The notes under the pieces are model-generated. The model ran no database searches. It was not told where the DNA came from and was given only the letters and a program-made list of their open reading frames with translations. The position numbers were made by a program, and so were the translations under genes. This document shows, one piece after another, positions 9,270 through 18,097 of a DNA stretch of 64,000 nt (positions within the stretch are counted from its first letter, which is position 1; the number at the start of each line of letters is the position of its first letter). Source of the DNA: JAAGZL01 sp050297535 (GTDB taxonomy: Bacteria; Pseudomonadota; Gammaproteobacteria; Chromatiales; Chromatiaceae); the NCBI GenBank assembly GCA_050297535.1, contig JBNKSV010000006.1:18589-82588 (forward strand), in the 5' to 3' direction.

Positions 9270-9438
9270 AAAGTCGCGCATTCTACCTGTGACCAGCCAT
9301 GTATGCAACGTACACACCGATATTTAATTGGTTTAAATGTGGAAATTGCGGCAAATTCAACCTAACTTCGGGTATATCCACACGATCTCTCGACATTCCT
9401 GCCGTTTCAGGCCTGTTTTTCCGGAACCGCACGCCAGT

Positions 9439-9559
9439 CGTCACCCTACCCTAAGGGAGTTGCAACATCCCTAAAGGGCTACCCCTTGGTCTACTCCGGT
9501 CTGGGTGACGCCTGCCGCGCCGCTAGGCATATGGGTACTAGCTTTTTACCTACCCATAT
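9439..9559. other. Structured intergenic element of unknown nature
   Basis: The 9270-9679 interval has no recognisable gene but is rich in self-complementary sequence. An eight-base closing stem (9439-9446 with 9503-9510) encloses two small hairpins, one near 9455-9472 and one at 9474-9478/9483-9487. A separate nine-base stem (9529-9537 with 9551-9559) follows. This is a multi-branch layout. It does not match any riboswitch I can recall on either strand. It could be a structured RNA, a dispersed repeat or a transposon remnant. Confidence 0.4.
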
Positions 9560-9679
9560 ACAAGATCAGGGCATGATAACCGGCGCCTGAGAGTTATTAA
9601 GTCCTGAAGAATAGATATCGGTCTTTTGCTAAAATCCAAAACACCACCGCACCCATCCGGTAACTATTAGGAGATTACG

Positions 9680-10915
9680 ATGCCATTCCCAAAGAATATG
9701 TTCACCGCCTTAATGACAATGCTGCTGATCGTTTGCATCAGTAACAGCAGCTTGGCAACCGCAACTGAGAATAATGGCATTGCCGAGGCCACCTCAGCAG
9801 ACGGTAGCATCATTAAATATGGCGTTCAGGGTAGCGGAGACATAACCATCGTATTCGTACACTGCTGGACCTGCAATCACACCTTCTGGGACCAACAAGT
9901 TCAGCACTTTGCAAACAAATACCGGGTGGTATGGCTCGACCTGGCGGGTCATGGCCTGTCCGGCAGTAATCGCTCGGAATACAGCATGGCGTCTTTTGGC
10001 GCAGATGTGGCGGCGGTGGTAAATGCCGTCGGCGGAGATAAGTTCGTCCTGGTGGGACACTCTATGGGAGGCCCGGTTATCATTGAAACCGCCAAAATTC
10101 TAGGAGACAAGGTCATTAGCCTGGTTGGGGTGGATACATTCTATACGCCGTTTGAATGGCCAAAATCTGATGAGAAGATCGAAGAGTTCGTAGCGCCATT
10201 TAAAAAAGATTATGTCATCACCACAGACAATATGATCCGCTCCATGTTTACACCTGAGGTAGATCCTGCAGTAAAGGAATCTATAGTCAAACAATTCGCA
10301 GGAGCCAACCAGGAGGTAGGGGTAAGCGCCATGTACGGGATATTCAGATGGAGCGCGCACAACAACCCTGACACCCTGATCACGTTCGCCGACAAACTAC
10401 ACAACATCAATGGCGCGCCAACAGGTGATGAGAAACCCTTACACGAGAGCGTCACGCTTATTCCCCATGTCGGTCATTTTGTGGCCCAGGTAAAACCAGA
10501 GGAGTTCAACCGGGCATTGGAAACCATTATTGCCGAATATGAGACGACCACATCCCATCCAACCGCATCAGAATCCGACCTTACACCTGCGCCTGGCAAT
10601 CCGCTCCGCAAGCAGGTACTCGACGCCTTAAGAAAAGAGCTAAAGCGGATGAACGAAACTGATGTGATCTTCGTAGTTGAACACCTGCGGGTCAAAGGCG
10701 GCTGGGCCTGGACCAAGGCACGCCCCCAATCTCCAGATGGAACAAGTAGATATGAAGATATTTCTGCCCTACTGCAACTCAATGATGGTGTCTGGCAGGT
10801 AGTGGAAATGCCGTGTGGAGAACCGGACAACCCAGAATGTATAGAGGGCCATGACTATTTCAAACACTTAACAAACCTCTATCCAAATATCCCAGCAGCT
10901 ATATTTCCTGAATAA
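9680..10915 (+). CDS. Secreted alpha/beta hydrolase with an extra C-terminal domain
   Basis: The 411-residue protein starts with a signal peptide (hydrophobic 8-27) and continues as an alpha/beta hydrolase. The nucleophile elbow is GHSMGG (Ser128), an oxyanion-region HCWTC motif is at about 61-65, LDLAGHGLSG is at 87-95 and the triad histidine is in PHVGHF (His266). After a Ser/Thr/Pro linker (about 288-306) comes a separate domain of about 100 residues (VLDALRKEL...VKGGWAWTKARPQ...GVWQVVE). I recognise that segment as a type found in uncharacterised secreted bacterial proteins. Start chosen for its AGGAGA site. Substrate is unknown; it may be periplasmic or lipoprotein-like. Confidence 0.82.
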   Translation: MPFPKNMFTALMTMLLIVCISNSSLATATENNGIAEATSADGSIIKYGVQGSGDITIVFVHCWTCNHTFWDQQVQHFANKYRVVWLDLAGHGLSGSNRSEYSMASFGADVAAVVNAVGGDKFVLVGHSMGGPVIIETAKILGDKVISLVGVDTFYTPFEWPKSDEKIEEFVAPFKKDYVITTDNMIRSMFTPEVDPAVKESIVKQFAGANQEVGVSAMYGIFRWSAHNNPDTLITFADKLHNINGAPTGDEKPLHESVTLIPHVGHFVAQVKPEEFNRALETIIAEYETTTSHPTASESDLTPAPGNPLRKQVLDALRKELKRMNETDVIFVVEHLRVKGGWAWTKARPQSPDGTSRYEDISALLQLNDGVWQVVEMPCGEPDNPECIEGHDYFKHLTNLYPNIPAAIFPE

Positions 10916-11048
10916 ACCAGGGTCACACTTTTAATTTATTCGTGACTACATTAAGATCAATTAACAACCGCGTTCATAACGAGATTAATTTTAGTCCCAA
11001 TAAAAAAATCAATTACTAATCTTGTTGCCATGTTTTATACTCACAAAA

Positions 11049-11483
11049 ATGAATAGTCCAAGCAGCAACTCTATCATCACAGAAAGCGCGATCTACTCCA
11101 GATTGCGCGATAACGGCATCCAGCCAACCTCGCAGCGCATGTTGGTCGCCAAGGAGCTATTTTCCAAGGACCAACATGTAACAGCGGATCAGCTGTACGA
11201 AAACATGCTCTATAATGGGGCACGCGTATCCAAGGCAACCGTATATAACTCTCTAAAGCTATTTGTGGAAAACGGCCTGTTACGCGAAATATTCATAGAT
11301 TCCAGTCGCACCTATTACGACTCCAACATCAGTCGCCACCACCACTATTACAACATTGATACCGGTGATCTGGGCGATCTGACGGAAGACCTCCCCTATA
11401 TGCCGGGCAGCGATTATCTGCCAGCAGGTACATCCTTAGAAAATGTCGATATTGTGGTTAGGGTTAGAAATCAAGTTTCCTGA
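11049..11483 (+). CDS. Fur-family regulator of the Irr type, lacking zinc cysteines
   Basis: The 144-residue protein has a Fur-type winged helix (about 12-85: QPTSQRMLVAKELF...SKATVYNSLKLFVENGL) and a short dimerisation region. It carries a triple histidine (residues 97-99) where Fur has its HHDH motif, and it contains no cysteine, so the structural zinc sites of Fur are absent. A triple histidine here is a trait of the Irr branch, whose members respond to haem or iron. I chose ATG 11049 over a TTG at 11022, although neither has a clear ribosome-binding site. It converges on a rubrerythrin-like gene two bases away. Confidence 0.82.
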   Translation: MNSPSSNSIITESAIYSRLRDNGIQPTSQRMLVAKELFSKDQHVTADQLYENMLYNGARVSKATVYNSLKLFVENGLLREIFIDSSRTYYDSNISRHHHYYNIDTGDLGDLTEDLPYMPGSDYLPAGTSLENVDIVVRVRNQVS

Positions 11484-11485
11484 TC

Positions 11486-11947
11486 CTAGTTCTCTTTAAG
11501 CGCATCGTCGTACTTAATCTCAAAATGCAGCTTGTGTCTTGCCTCTTCATTGGCGAGGGCGAGCAAAGATTGCCTGATTGCATCATCCTCAGACATTGCG
11601 GCCATATCGTTATATAGCCGAAAGGCCTTTTGTTCCAGCTTCATTGCCACAACCAGAGAGTCCTCGTAACTCATCTCATCCGTTGGCTCAATATCAACCA
11701 AATAATCCGCGACCTTCAAATCAGGTGCGGTTGTACGGGAAATGAGCTTCGCAGCTCCCTGCTCTTTTATCGTCTCCAGCTTACTCTTATGTCTCAACTC
11801 TTCTGCCGCGAAACCCTCTAAAACCTCACGCATAGATGCATGCTTCACGCTTGTTGACAGCTTGGTATAAAAATCTGCCGCAGATTGCTCCTGGCCTATG
11901 GCAAAATCCAAAACATCGCTTAACGATTTCCACTCTTTCATAGACAA
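11486..11947 (-). CDS. Rubrerythrin-like diiron ferritin-family protein
   Basis: This 153-residue, all-helical protein has two repeats of the ferritin-like diiron pattern. Glu20 and the EELRH motif (49-53) form one half; Glu105 and EEARH (134-138) form the other. It lacks the C-terminal rubredoxin domain of full rubrerythrin (no C-x-x-C), so electrons must come from elsewhere. Family roles include peroxide reduction and iron handling. Next to an Irr-like regulator, an oxidative-stress or iron role is likely, but that is inference. Confidence 0.82.
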   Translation of the reverse strand: MSMKEWKSLSDVLDFAIGQEQSAADFYTKLSTSVKHASMREVLEGFAAEELRHKSKLETIKEQGAAKLISRTTAPDLKVADYLVDIEPTDEMSYEDSLVVAMKLEQKAFRLYNDMAAMSEDDAIRQSLLALANEEARHKLHFEIKYDDALKEN

Positions 11948-12101
11948 ATCACCTCTATTCTTTATGGCTTTAAATTAACCGTGGGCTGCTGTATTGCTTT
12001 TTCATAATAGCATTAACATAAGTAAAACTCCCTCAAAAGACTAAGGATCAAAACGTTCACCCACTTCCTAACTAGCAGACAAACGCCGCTGTATCGATAT
12101 C

Positions 12102-13646
12102 CTAGGTTGCCACTAAAGTCACGCGGGACCTATCTATTTCTGCGATATCAAATAAACAGTGCTGAACCCTTCGTTGCCGCTCACGCACGACAAAACTGGT
12201 CTTACACCCGCGCCTGGTTCCTGCTCCCGCTAACCAGCGTCCCGCCTCCGTATCAATATAGTGGGTATGTGTTAGATCTATCTCCAGTTCAGGGAAGTTT
12301 TCCACCACACTTGCAATTTTTGGTTCCACATAGCCTAACGACGCGTAATACAGGTCGCCAAAAATAGATATGCGGTTGCCGTTAATCTCCACATAGGGAT
12401 GGGCCTTGTGCCATACCCAGTCGATAAAGGCAAAACCGGCTCCAATCAGGGCGGCATCCAAAAGACCAAAGATATGTACCGAGGCAAACGCCGCCAAAAA
12501 CACCGTGGTTTCAACAGGAGATTTGAAGTGATGGCGTATATCGGAAAGTCTAAGCATGTTGGCCCCTACCAACATAATAAGAGCTGCAGTTGCAGGCAGA
12601 GGAACTATAGCCAGCAAGTCTTTAGCCAGAAAGATCATGCCTCCCAAAATAAACGCTGATAGGGCGGCCGCAATACCGCTGCTTACCTCCAGATTATGCA
12701 TCAGCGCCACACGGTTGAAAGAACCGCATCCAGGCAGAGCCGAGATAAATCCTGCAACTAGATTGGCTATGGCATCCGCCAGCACGGCCTGACGTGTTCC
12801 TATGCGCTCACCCGTTATGCGTCTGGTATTGCGCATAATGGCGGATGTCTGAAATATACCAAGCAGGGCAATAGCGATGGCGGAAGGAATCAGGCTAAGC
12901 AGGTCCGCCAATGCCTCGGGAGAAAAGGTCGGCAGAGACGGCTGCAGTAGATGCAGGCTTAGTTTTCCCACCTGCTCCAACTGGGTAACCACTAGTCCGC
13001 CATGAGTATGGTTCAGATATTCCGAATAGATAGTTCCTGCGGTCAGCCCAACGATCAGATACCAACCACGTACAAGGTTAAAGGAACGGGTAATTATGGC
13101 AGCAACCAGCGTGACAAAACCCACCTCAATAGCATAGGGATTACCGTACTCACTCACGGCCTGAAATGTCTGCCAAGTGATAGCCAAGGGCCACTGGACC
13201 TGGGTATTTAACGGCAGACCGCCAAACGACGGAATCGACTTAAATATCAGGAACAGTCCTATGCCAAAGATAAGCCCGGAAATCACCGCTTCACTCATAA
13301 AATCCATCAGACGAGATAGAGGACTAATGCTGGCGAACAACAGCTGCACTATACCTATCATCACAGCCAGGGAGAGAGCGTACCCCATATATTCGTTTCC
13401 AAACTGCGGCGCATAAGGCAACAGGGCAACAGATATAGCCACAGACATACTGGAATTGGGGCCGCCGTGAAAACGTGACGACGGATTAACCAAACAGGTA
13501 ATAAGCACCCCATAGATGGCGCAATAGATACCGAACTGGGGCGGCACCCCGGCCAGGAAAGAGAAGGCGATAGCCTGCGGCAGGACCACAATGGCCAGAT
13601 TGAAACCCGGCAGGATAGCGCGTTGAAACTGCTGAACAAAACTCAT
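12102..13646 (-). CDS. SulP-family inorganic anion transporter
   Basis: The 514-residue protein has about ten to twelve hydrophobic segments, beginning with PGFNLAIVVLPQAIAFSFLAG, the typical SulP first-helix region. The carboxylate-rich transport core is followed by a C-terminal STAS-like region (about 430-514), which is shortened compared with eukaryotic SLC26. SulP proteins carry sulfate, bicarbonate or other anions. It lies five bases downstream of the dihaem cytochrome gene, so the two are co-transcribed. The substrate cannot be read from sequence; sulfate or bicarbonate are the best guesses given its partner. Confidence 0.87.
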   Translation of the reverse strand: MSFVQQFQRAILPGFNLAIVVLPQAIAFSFLAGVPPQFGIYCAIYGVLITCLVNPSSRFHGGPNSSMSVAISVALLPYAPQFGNEYMGYALSLAVMIGIVQLLFASISPLSRLMDFMSEAVISGLIFGIGLFLIFKSIPSFGGLPLNTQVQWPLAITWQTFQAVSEYGNPYAIEVGFVTLVAAIITRSFNLVRGWYLIVGLTAGTIYSEYLNHTHGGLVVTQLEQVGKLSLHLLQPSLPTFSPEALADLLSLIPSAIAIALLGIFQTSAIMRNTRRITGERIGTRQAVLADAIANLVAGFISALPGCGSFNRVALMHNLEVSSGIAAALSAFILGGMIFLAKDLLAIVPLPATAALIMLVGANMLRLSDIRHHFKSPVETTVFLAAFASVHIFGLLDAALIGAGFAFIDWVWHKAHPYVEINGNRISIFGDLYYASLGYVEPKIASVVENFPELEIDLTHTHYIDTEAGRWLAGAGTRRGCKTSFVVRERQRRVQHCLFDIAEIDRSRVTLVAT

Positions 13647-13651
13647 GGTTA

Positions 13652-14611
13652 TTATTCTTTATCTTTTTTCAAATTCTCAATCAGACGAAACAACGGCGGC
13701 ATAGTATGCATAATGAGCTGTTGCCTGGCTGCCGCCAGCACACCTTTTTTATTACCTGCAGGCCGCGGAAGAGTCTGCAAATAGGCGGCAATATCCCGCG
13801 ACTGGGTATCTGTCAGAGATCCGCGTTTATGGGCTGGCATGGCGGTCTTGATGATTGCGGCCAGGGTCATATTCTCATTGTACATACGAGAATCCGTATT
13901 CCAGGAATAGGGACCGGCCAGGGCAGGAACAATAACCGTACCATCATCCGCAACATGGCCATACCCCTTCTCGCCATGGCACATGGCGCACTCTTTTAGG
14001 TAGACCACTTTACCACGTAGGTAGTCGTCGCCCTCGCCTGTAGGCACCACCTTGGTCATACGCCGTTCCGGGTATTCAACTCCCTCGCGCAAACCTTGTT
14101 TAAACGCCAGATAACGGCCATAGACCTTCAGGTCCTGGATGACACTATCAAGGATATTAGGTTTGAAGCCGTTGCTGGAGTTGATAAAACACTGCATGGT
14201 GCGCAGTTCATAAGAAAGCACGATACCAGTCACCGGGTCGTATTTATCGCCCTGCACCCAACCCTGTCCTATCGGCGCCAATTCAGGGGCCATACCCAGA
14301 TCCAGATGACAATCCTTGCAACGGATATTGGCACGCACAAAACGTCCGGCATGCTTCTGCGGATTACTGAAGATATTACAGCCGCGTTTTACCGCCCGGA
14401 TGTAATACCCGTCGAAGCCGTCGTCCTGAATCTTCAGGCGGTTCAACAACAGATCTTCACAATCCGGTTCAAGCACCACCTCTGAACTCAGTTTTTCACT
14501 GGTGGTGATATGGTTGTAACCTATAAAAATAAATAGCGCTGCCAGAAGCAGCAAAGACAGCGATGGCTTATATGGAACACGCTTATACCATGGCACTGAT
14601 GATGCGGACAT
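13652..14611 (-). CDS. Membrane-anchored dihaem c-type cytochrome, TsdA-like (thiosulfate dehydrogenase family)
   Basis: The 319-residue protein has one N-terminal membrane segment (about 18-33) and two haem-binding motifs, CKDCH (98-102) and CAMCH (208-212). Between them lies MQCFINSSNGF, with Cys141 about 40 residues after the first haem. In TsdA a cysteine at that distance is the unusual axial ligand of haem 1, followed by a similar S-x-NG segment. The second domain shows GYG...PALAGPYSWN...AMP, as in TsdA. TsdA joins two thiosulfates into tetrathionate or the reverse. It heads a two-gene unit with the SulP transporter. Another dihaem cytochrome role is possible. Confidence 0.75.
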   Translation of the reverse strand: MSASSVPWYKRVPYKPSLSLLLLAALFIFIGYNHITTSEKLSSEVVLEPDCEDLLLNRLKIQDDGFDGYYIRAVKRGCNIFSNPQKHAGRFVRANIRCKDCHLDLGMAPELAPIGQGWVQGDKYDPVTGIVLSYELRTMQCFINSSNGFKPNILDSVIQDLKVYGRYLAFKQGLREGVEYPERRMTKVVPTGEGDDYLRGKVVYLKECAMCHGEKGYGHVADDGTVIVPALAGPYSWNTDSRMYNENMTLAAIIKTAMPAHKRGSLTDTQSRDIAAYLQTLPRPAGNKKGVLAAARQQLIMHTMPPLFRLIENLKKDKE

Positions 14612-14925
14612 GAGTAATACTTTCCCTAACCAAAATTAATGGGGAGTTCCTGGGATATTGTTCTTTTAATCAGAATGATGTGTTAGGAGATGCCAGCTGG
14701 AGCCGTTGGGATGCTATACCATCTACCACTAAGATCAATCTGTTAAGATAGTTCTTATTCGTCCGCTGACAAGAACAGGGCCATTCTAATACAACTCCGA
14801 TAAGAATGTCATTCCTATATGACACATAAAATACATATCATTATCACCCTGACATCCACACTTAATAAGATGGTGAACGGTTAAAACCATTTACACTTAA
14901 ACCCTGATACCACTGCCCCCTGCCC
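14612..14925. promoter_or_regulatory. Intergenic region with two short inverted repeats upstream of the cytochrome gene
   Basis: No gene is visible in these 314 bases. Two inverted repeats stand out: GTTCTT/AAGAAC at 14751-14756 and 14771-14776, and TGTCAT/ATGACA at 14807-14812 and 14819-14824. Either could be an operator for the cytochrome-SulP unit, whose promoter must lie here. No terminator was found behind the TRAP operon. Confidence 0.3.
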
Positions 14926-16215
14926 CTACCTAAGCCCGTACAAATCAGGAAACAGCAGTATGCTCAACACAATCGCCACCTGCATGATGATAAATGGAAC
15001 CACGCCACGGTAGATATCCATGGTACTCACCTCCGGTGGAGCCACGCCCTTAAGATAGAACAGGGAAAAACCAAACGGCGGCGTCAAAAACGAAGTCTGT
15101 AAGTTCATGGCAATGAGGATGGCAAACCAGAGCGGGGCTATTCCCAGCGCGTTTGCAACCGGAGCCAACATAGGCACAATGATGAACGAGATCTCCACAA
15201 AGTCGATAAAGAACCCCAACACCATGATTACCACCATCGAAAGGACCAGAAAGCCCATCTGCTGACCAGGCAACTGGGTCAACACTTCCTCTACAATCAG
15301 ATCCCCGCCGGTGTAGGTAAAGGCCATGGAGAATGCCGTTGCGCCCAACAAAATAGCGAACACCATGGAGGTAACCTTCACGGTATCCATAGCTGCACCG
15401 TACACCATCTTCCAGCTGAATTGACGATACAACGCCGCCAATACCAGGGCGCCAAAACCACCCAGCGCCGATGATTCTGTCGGTGTGGCAATACCGGCAA
15501 AGATGGACCCCAGCACCACCAGGATCAGCACCAGTGGCGGCAGGACCGCCTTGAGCGCCCGAATATACTGTTCGCTCTTATGCTCCAAATCCCTGTCCAT
15601 CGGGATAGCAGGGGCCAAATCCGGATGCATGTAGGCCTTTACCAGGATATAGATCACATAACATCCTACCAACACAAATCCCGGAACCACCGCCGCCTTG
15701 AACAGATCTCCCACCGGGATGCCCATCACATCGCCAAGTATGATCAGCACGATAGATGGCGGGATAATCTGACCAAGGGTTCCTGCACCGCAGATGGCGC
15801 CGCAGGTAAGTCTCTTGTCATAGTTAAACTTGAGCATCACCGGCAGGGAGATCAACCCCATGGCCACCACTGACGCCCCCACCACGCCGGTCGATGCCGC
15901 CAACAGCGCGCCAACCATGATGGTGGAAATGGCCAGGCCGCCGCGCACACTCCCAAACAGCTTACCCATAGACTCCAGCAGTTGTTCAGCCAGCTTGGTA
16001 CGCTGTAACACAATACCCATAAAGATAAACAGAGGGATGGCCATCAGCACCGTGTTCTCCATAATGGAGTAGATGCGATAAGGCATAAAGGCGAAGATCT
16101 CAGGACCTTCGGAAAACACACCGAACATCAAGGCCACACCACCAAAGGTGAAGGCCACTGGGAACCCTAGTAGAAGCAGCAGCAACGCCGCGAAGAACAT
16201 GATTATGCCAATCAT
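14926..16215 (-). CDS. dctM: TRAP transporter large permease (DctM family)
   Basis: This 429-residue protein has about twelve membrane segments and is the transport subunit of a tripartite, sodium-driven TRAP importer. It begins MIGIIMFFAALLLLLLGFP, typical of DctM. It contains GALLAASTGVVGASVVAMGL and the GTLGQIIPPSIVLI motif, both in the DctM core. It lies 19 bases after the small permease gene and ends the operon. Length is normal. Confidence 0.94.
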   Translation of the reverse strand: MIGIIMFFAALLLLLLGFPVAFTFGGVALMFGVFSEGPEIFAFMPYRIYSIMENTVLMAIPLFIFMGIVLQRTKLAEQLLESMGKLFGSVRGGLAISTIMVGALLAASTGVVGASVVAMGLISLPVMLKFNYDKRLTCGAICGAGTLGQIIPPSIVLIILGDVMGIPVGDLFKAAVVPGFVLVGCYVIYILVKAYMHPDLAPAIPMDRDLEHKSEQYIRALKAVLPPLVLILVVLGSIFAGIATPTESSALGGFGALVLAALYRQFSWKMVYGAAMDTVKVTSMVFAILLGATAFSMAFTYTGGDLIVEEVLTQLPGQQMGFLVLSMVVIMVLGFFIDFVEISFIIVPMLAPVANALGIAPLWFAILIAMNLQTSFLTPPFGFSLFYLKGVAPPEVSTMDIYRGVVPFIIMQVAIVLSILLFPDLYGLR

Positions 16216-16234
16216 AATCTGTTAACCGATAACT

Positions 16235-16771
16235 CTAGAACTGTAACCCGGCATGGCGCCCGTCCTGATGCAACCCGCGAATCCTGTTTATAGAGTGCAA
16301 AACCATACCCATCCCGCTTATGGCCATAGATACAAAGGCTATAGGAATCATTGACTTAATAGCCCAGCGATAGAGCAACCCCCCCGGGTCACCAGACCGC
16401 TCAGACAGGCTCCAGGACTCCGCCACAAAATCCAGACCATAGTAAAAAACCAATAAGGTAAACGGCAGCAGAAAGATGATGCAGCCTAAGAGATCGATCC
16501 AACCCTGGCTTTTAGCGCTCAACCCCTCATAGATGATATCCACTCGTACATGGCCGTCGTGGCGTATGGCATACGAGACACCCAACAGGAATATGGTGGC
16601 GTACAGATGCCACTCCAACTCCTGCATACCGATCGAGACATCGTTGAACACATAGCGCATGATGACATCGAAAAAAACATTGAGAAGAAGAGCAATCAAC
16701 AAGGCACCAGCGATCTTTCCCAGCAAGTCAGAAAAACCGTTAATCCATTGTTCTAGCTTCAGCAGAAACAT
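16235..16771 (-). CDS. dctQ: TRAP transporter small permease (DctQ family)
   Basis: The 178-residue protein has four hydrophobic segments. It carries the DctQ landmark region around NVFFDVIMRYVFN and QELEWHLYATIFLLGVSYAIRHDGHVRVDI, matching the family's conserved E-W...D-x-H-V-R-V-D pattern. It scaffolds the large permease in the inner membrane. It follows the binding-protein gene after a 57-base gap that holds an attenuator-like hairpin. Confidence 0.93.
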   Translation of the reverse strand: MFLLKLEQWINGFSDLLGKIAGALLIALLLNVFFDVIMRYVFNDVSIGMQELEWHLYATIFLLGVSYAIRHDGHVRVDIIYEGLSAKSQGWIDLLGCIIFLLPFTLLVFYYGLDFVAESWSLSERSGDPGGLLYRWAIKSMIPIAFVSMAISGMGMVLHSINRIRGLHQDGRHAGLQF

Positions 16772-16788
16772 CTATCGCCCCCGATAAA

Positions 16789-16814
16789 GACCGGCAGCCT
16801 TCTGGCTGCCGGTC
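16789..16814 (-). terminator. Attenuator-like hairpin between the TRAP binding-protein and permease genes
   Basis: A perfect 11-base-pair stem joins 16789-16799 and 16804-16814 with a four-base loop. On the minus strand it is followed by a short T-rich stretch. It lies between the binding-protein stop and the small permease start. Such hairpins often lower permease expression relative to the abundant periplasmic protein and protect the upstream mRNA end. Confidence 0.7.
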
Positions 16815-16828
16815 ATCTCTAACAAATC

Positions 16829-17905
16829 CTATTGACTGTCCAGGTACGCCTTATCCGATATATCGGTCCAGACCCGCGCCTTCTTCATGTACGCGGCCTG
16901 GGAGTCGATGATCTCCTTGGCCAAAGGATCATCCTTAGAACGCTCCGCCAACAGCTCTGCATTGGCCTTACGCATGGCGTCCATCACCTCTTTTGGAAAG
17001 GTCTTGACCTTGATGTTCGGATACTCGCTCTTCATCTTATCCCAATTCACACCGCTAAGATGATACGACTCGATATACATATCATAGGCTGCCAGACGCA
17101 TGGCCACGCGCAGAATCTCCTGCAGATCAGCAGGCAACTTATCCCATGATTTCTTGTTGATCAGAAACTGCAACTCAGTGGCAGGCTCATGCCAGCCAGT
17201 GTAGTAGTAGGGTGCAATCTTATGAAAGCCCATACGCAGATCAAGAGAAGGTCCCACCCACTCCAAAGCATCTATAGTGCGGCGTTCCAAGGCAGTATAC
17301 AGTTCGCCTGGAGGGATATTGGTTGGCTTGGCCCCTACCTTGGCAAACACCTCTCCAGCAAAGCCTGGTATACGCATCTTCAACCCCTGCAGATCGGCCA
17401 CAGAGTTGATCTCCTTCTGAAACCAACCACCCATCTGGTTACTGGTATTTCCGCCAGGGAAGGACAAGATACCGTATTTGTCATACACCTTCTGCATCAG
17501 CTCCATGCCGCCGCCAAAGTAGAACCAGCCGTACTGTTCCGGCGCGATCATGCCGAAAGGCATAGAGGTGAAAAACAGCGTATTCGGGTCCTTACCCTTC
17601 CAGTAGTAAGAGGCTGAATGCCCCATATCATACTGACCGGCGCGCACCATATCGAATATACCCAGAGGCGCCTTATGCTTATTCCTGGAGTCTATGGTGA
17701 TGATAAGCCGCCCGTTAGACATGGTCTTTACCGTCTTGGCCAGATTCTGCGTGGCATCACCAAAGATAGGAAAATTTGGAGGCCAGGTCTCGGCCAGTTT
17801 CAGGCGATAAACCTTGTCGGCGGAAAAGGCAGGATTGACCAGAACAAAGGTGCATACCGCCGCCAGAATCAGTTTCATGGAAAACTTGGATTTAAACATA
17901 TTCAC
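16829..17905 (-). CDS. TRAP periplasmic substrate-binding protein (DctP family, TakP-like)
   Basis: The 358-residue protein has a signal peptide (cleavage near Ala29) and the DctP fold. The family's ligand-binding arginine is in LKMRIPGFAGEVF (Arg178). Segments such as NQMGGWFQKEI and IDALEWVGPSLDLRMGFHK resemble the TakP branch, which binds 2-oxo acids with a sodium ion. The gene lies 192 bases after a 5-oxoprolinase-type gene on the same strand. That suggests a cyclic amide or carboxylate such as pyroglutamate as ligand, but this is inference; the TakP resemblance points instead to 2-oxo acids. Confidence 0.92.
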   Translation of the reverse strand: MNMFKSKFSMKLILAAVCTFVLVNPAFSADKVYRLKLAETWPPNFPIFGDATQNLAKTVKTMSNGRLIITIDSRNKHKAPLGIFDMVRAGQYDMGHSASYYWKGKDPNTLFFTSMPFGMIAPEQYGWFYFGGGMELMQKVYDKYGILSFPGGNTSNQMGGWFQKEINSVADLQGLKMRIPGFAGEVFAKVGAKPTNIPPGELYTALERRTIDALEWVGPSLDLRMGFHKIAPYYYTGWHEPATELQFLINKKSWDKLPADLQEILRVAMRLAAYDMYIESYHLSGVNWDKMKSEYPNIKVKTFPKEVMDAMRKANAELLAERSKDDPLAKEIIDSQAAYMKKARVWTDISDKAYLDSQ

Positions 17906-18097
17906 TTATCCTCTTGTGGTTGTTTATTGGCGATGGGTCGGTACTCAGCAATAGCATCATTCAGGATATAGCAGATAGTGATGTTATTCCCTGCTGACCG
18001 AATGATTCTAACATCATTTTTGGTATTTTCAGGTTTAACCTATTGTCATAGCTTCTTCTGGGCAATATATGCATTAATGGCCAGCAGGGGTGGCATC

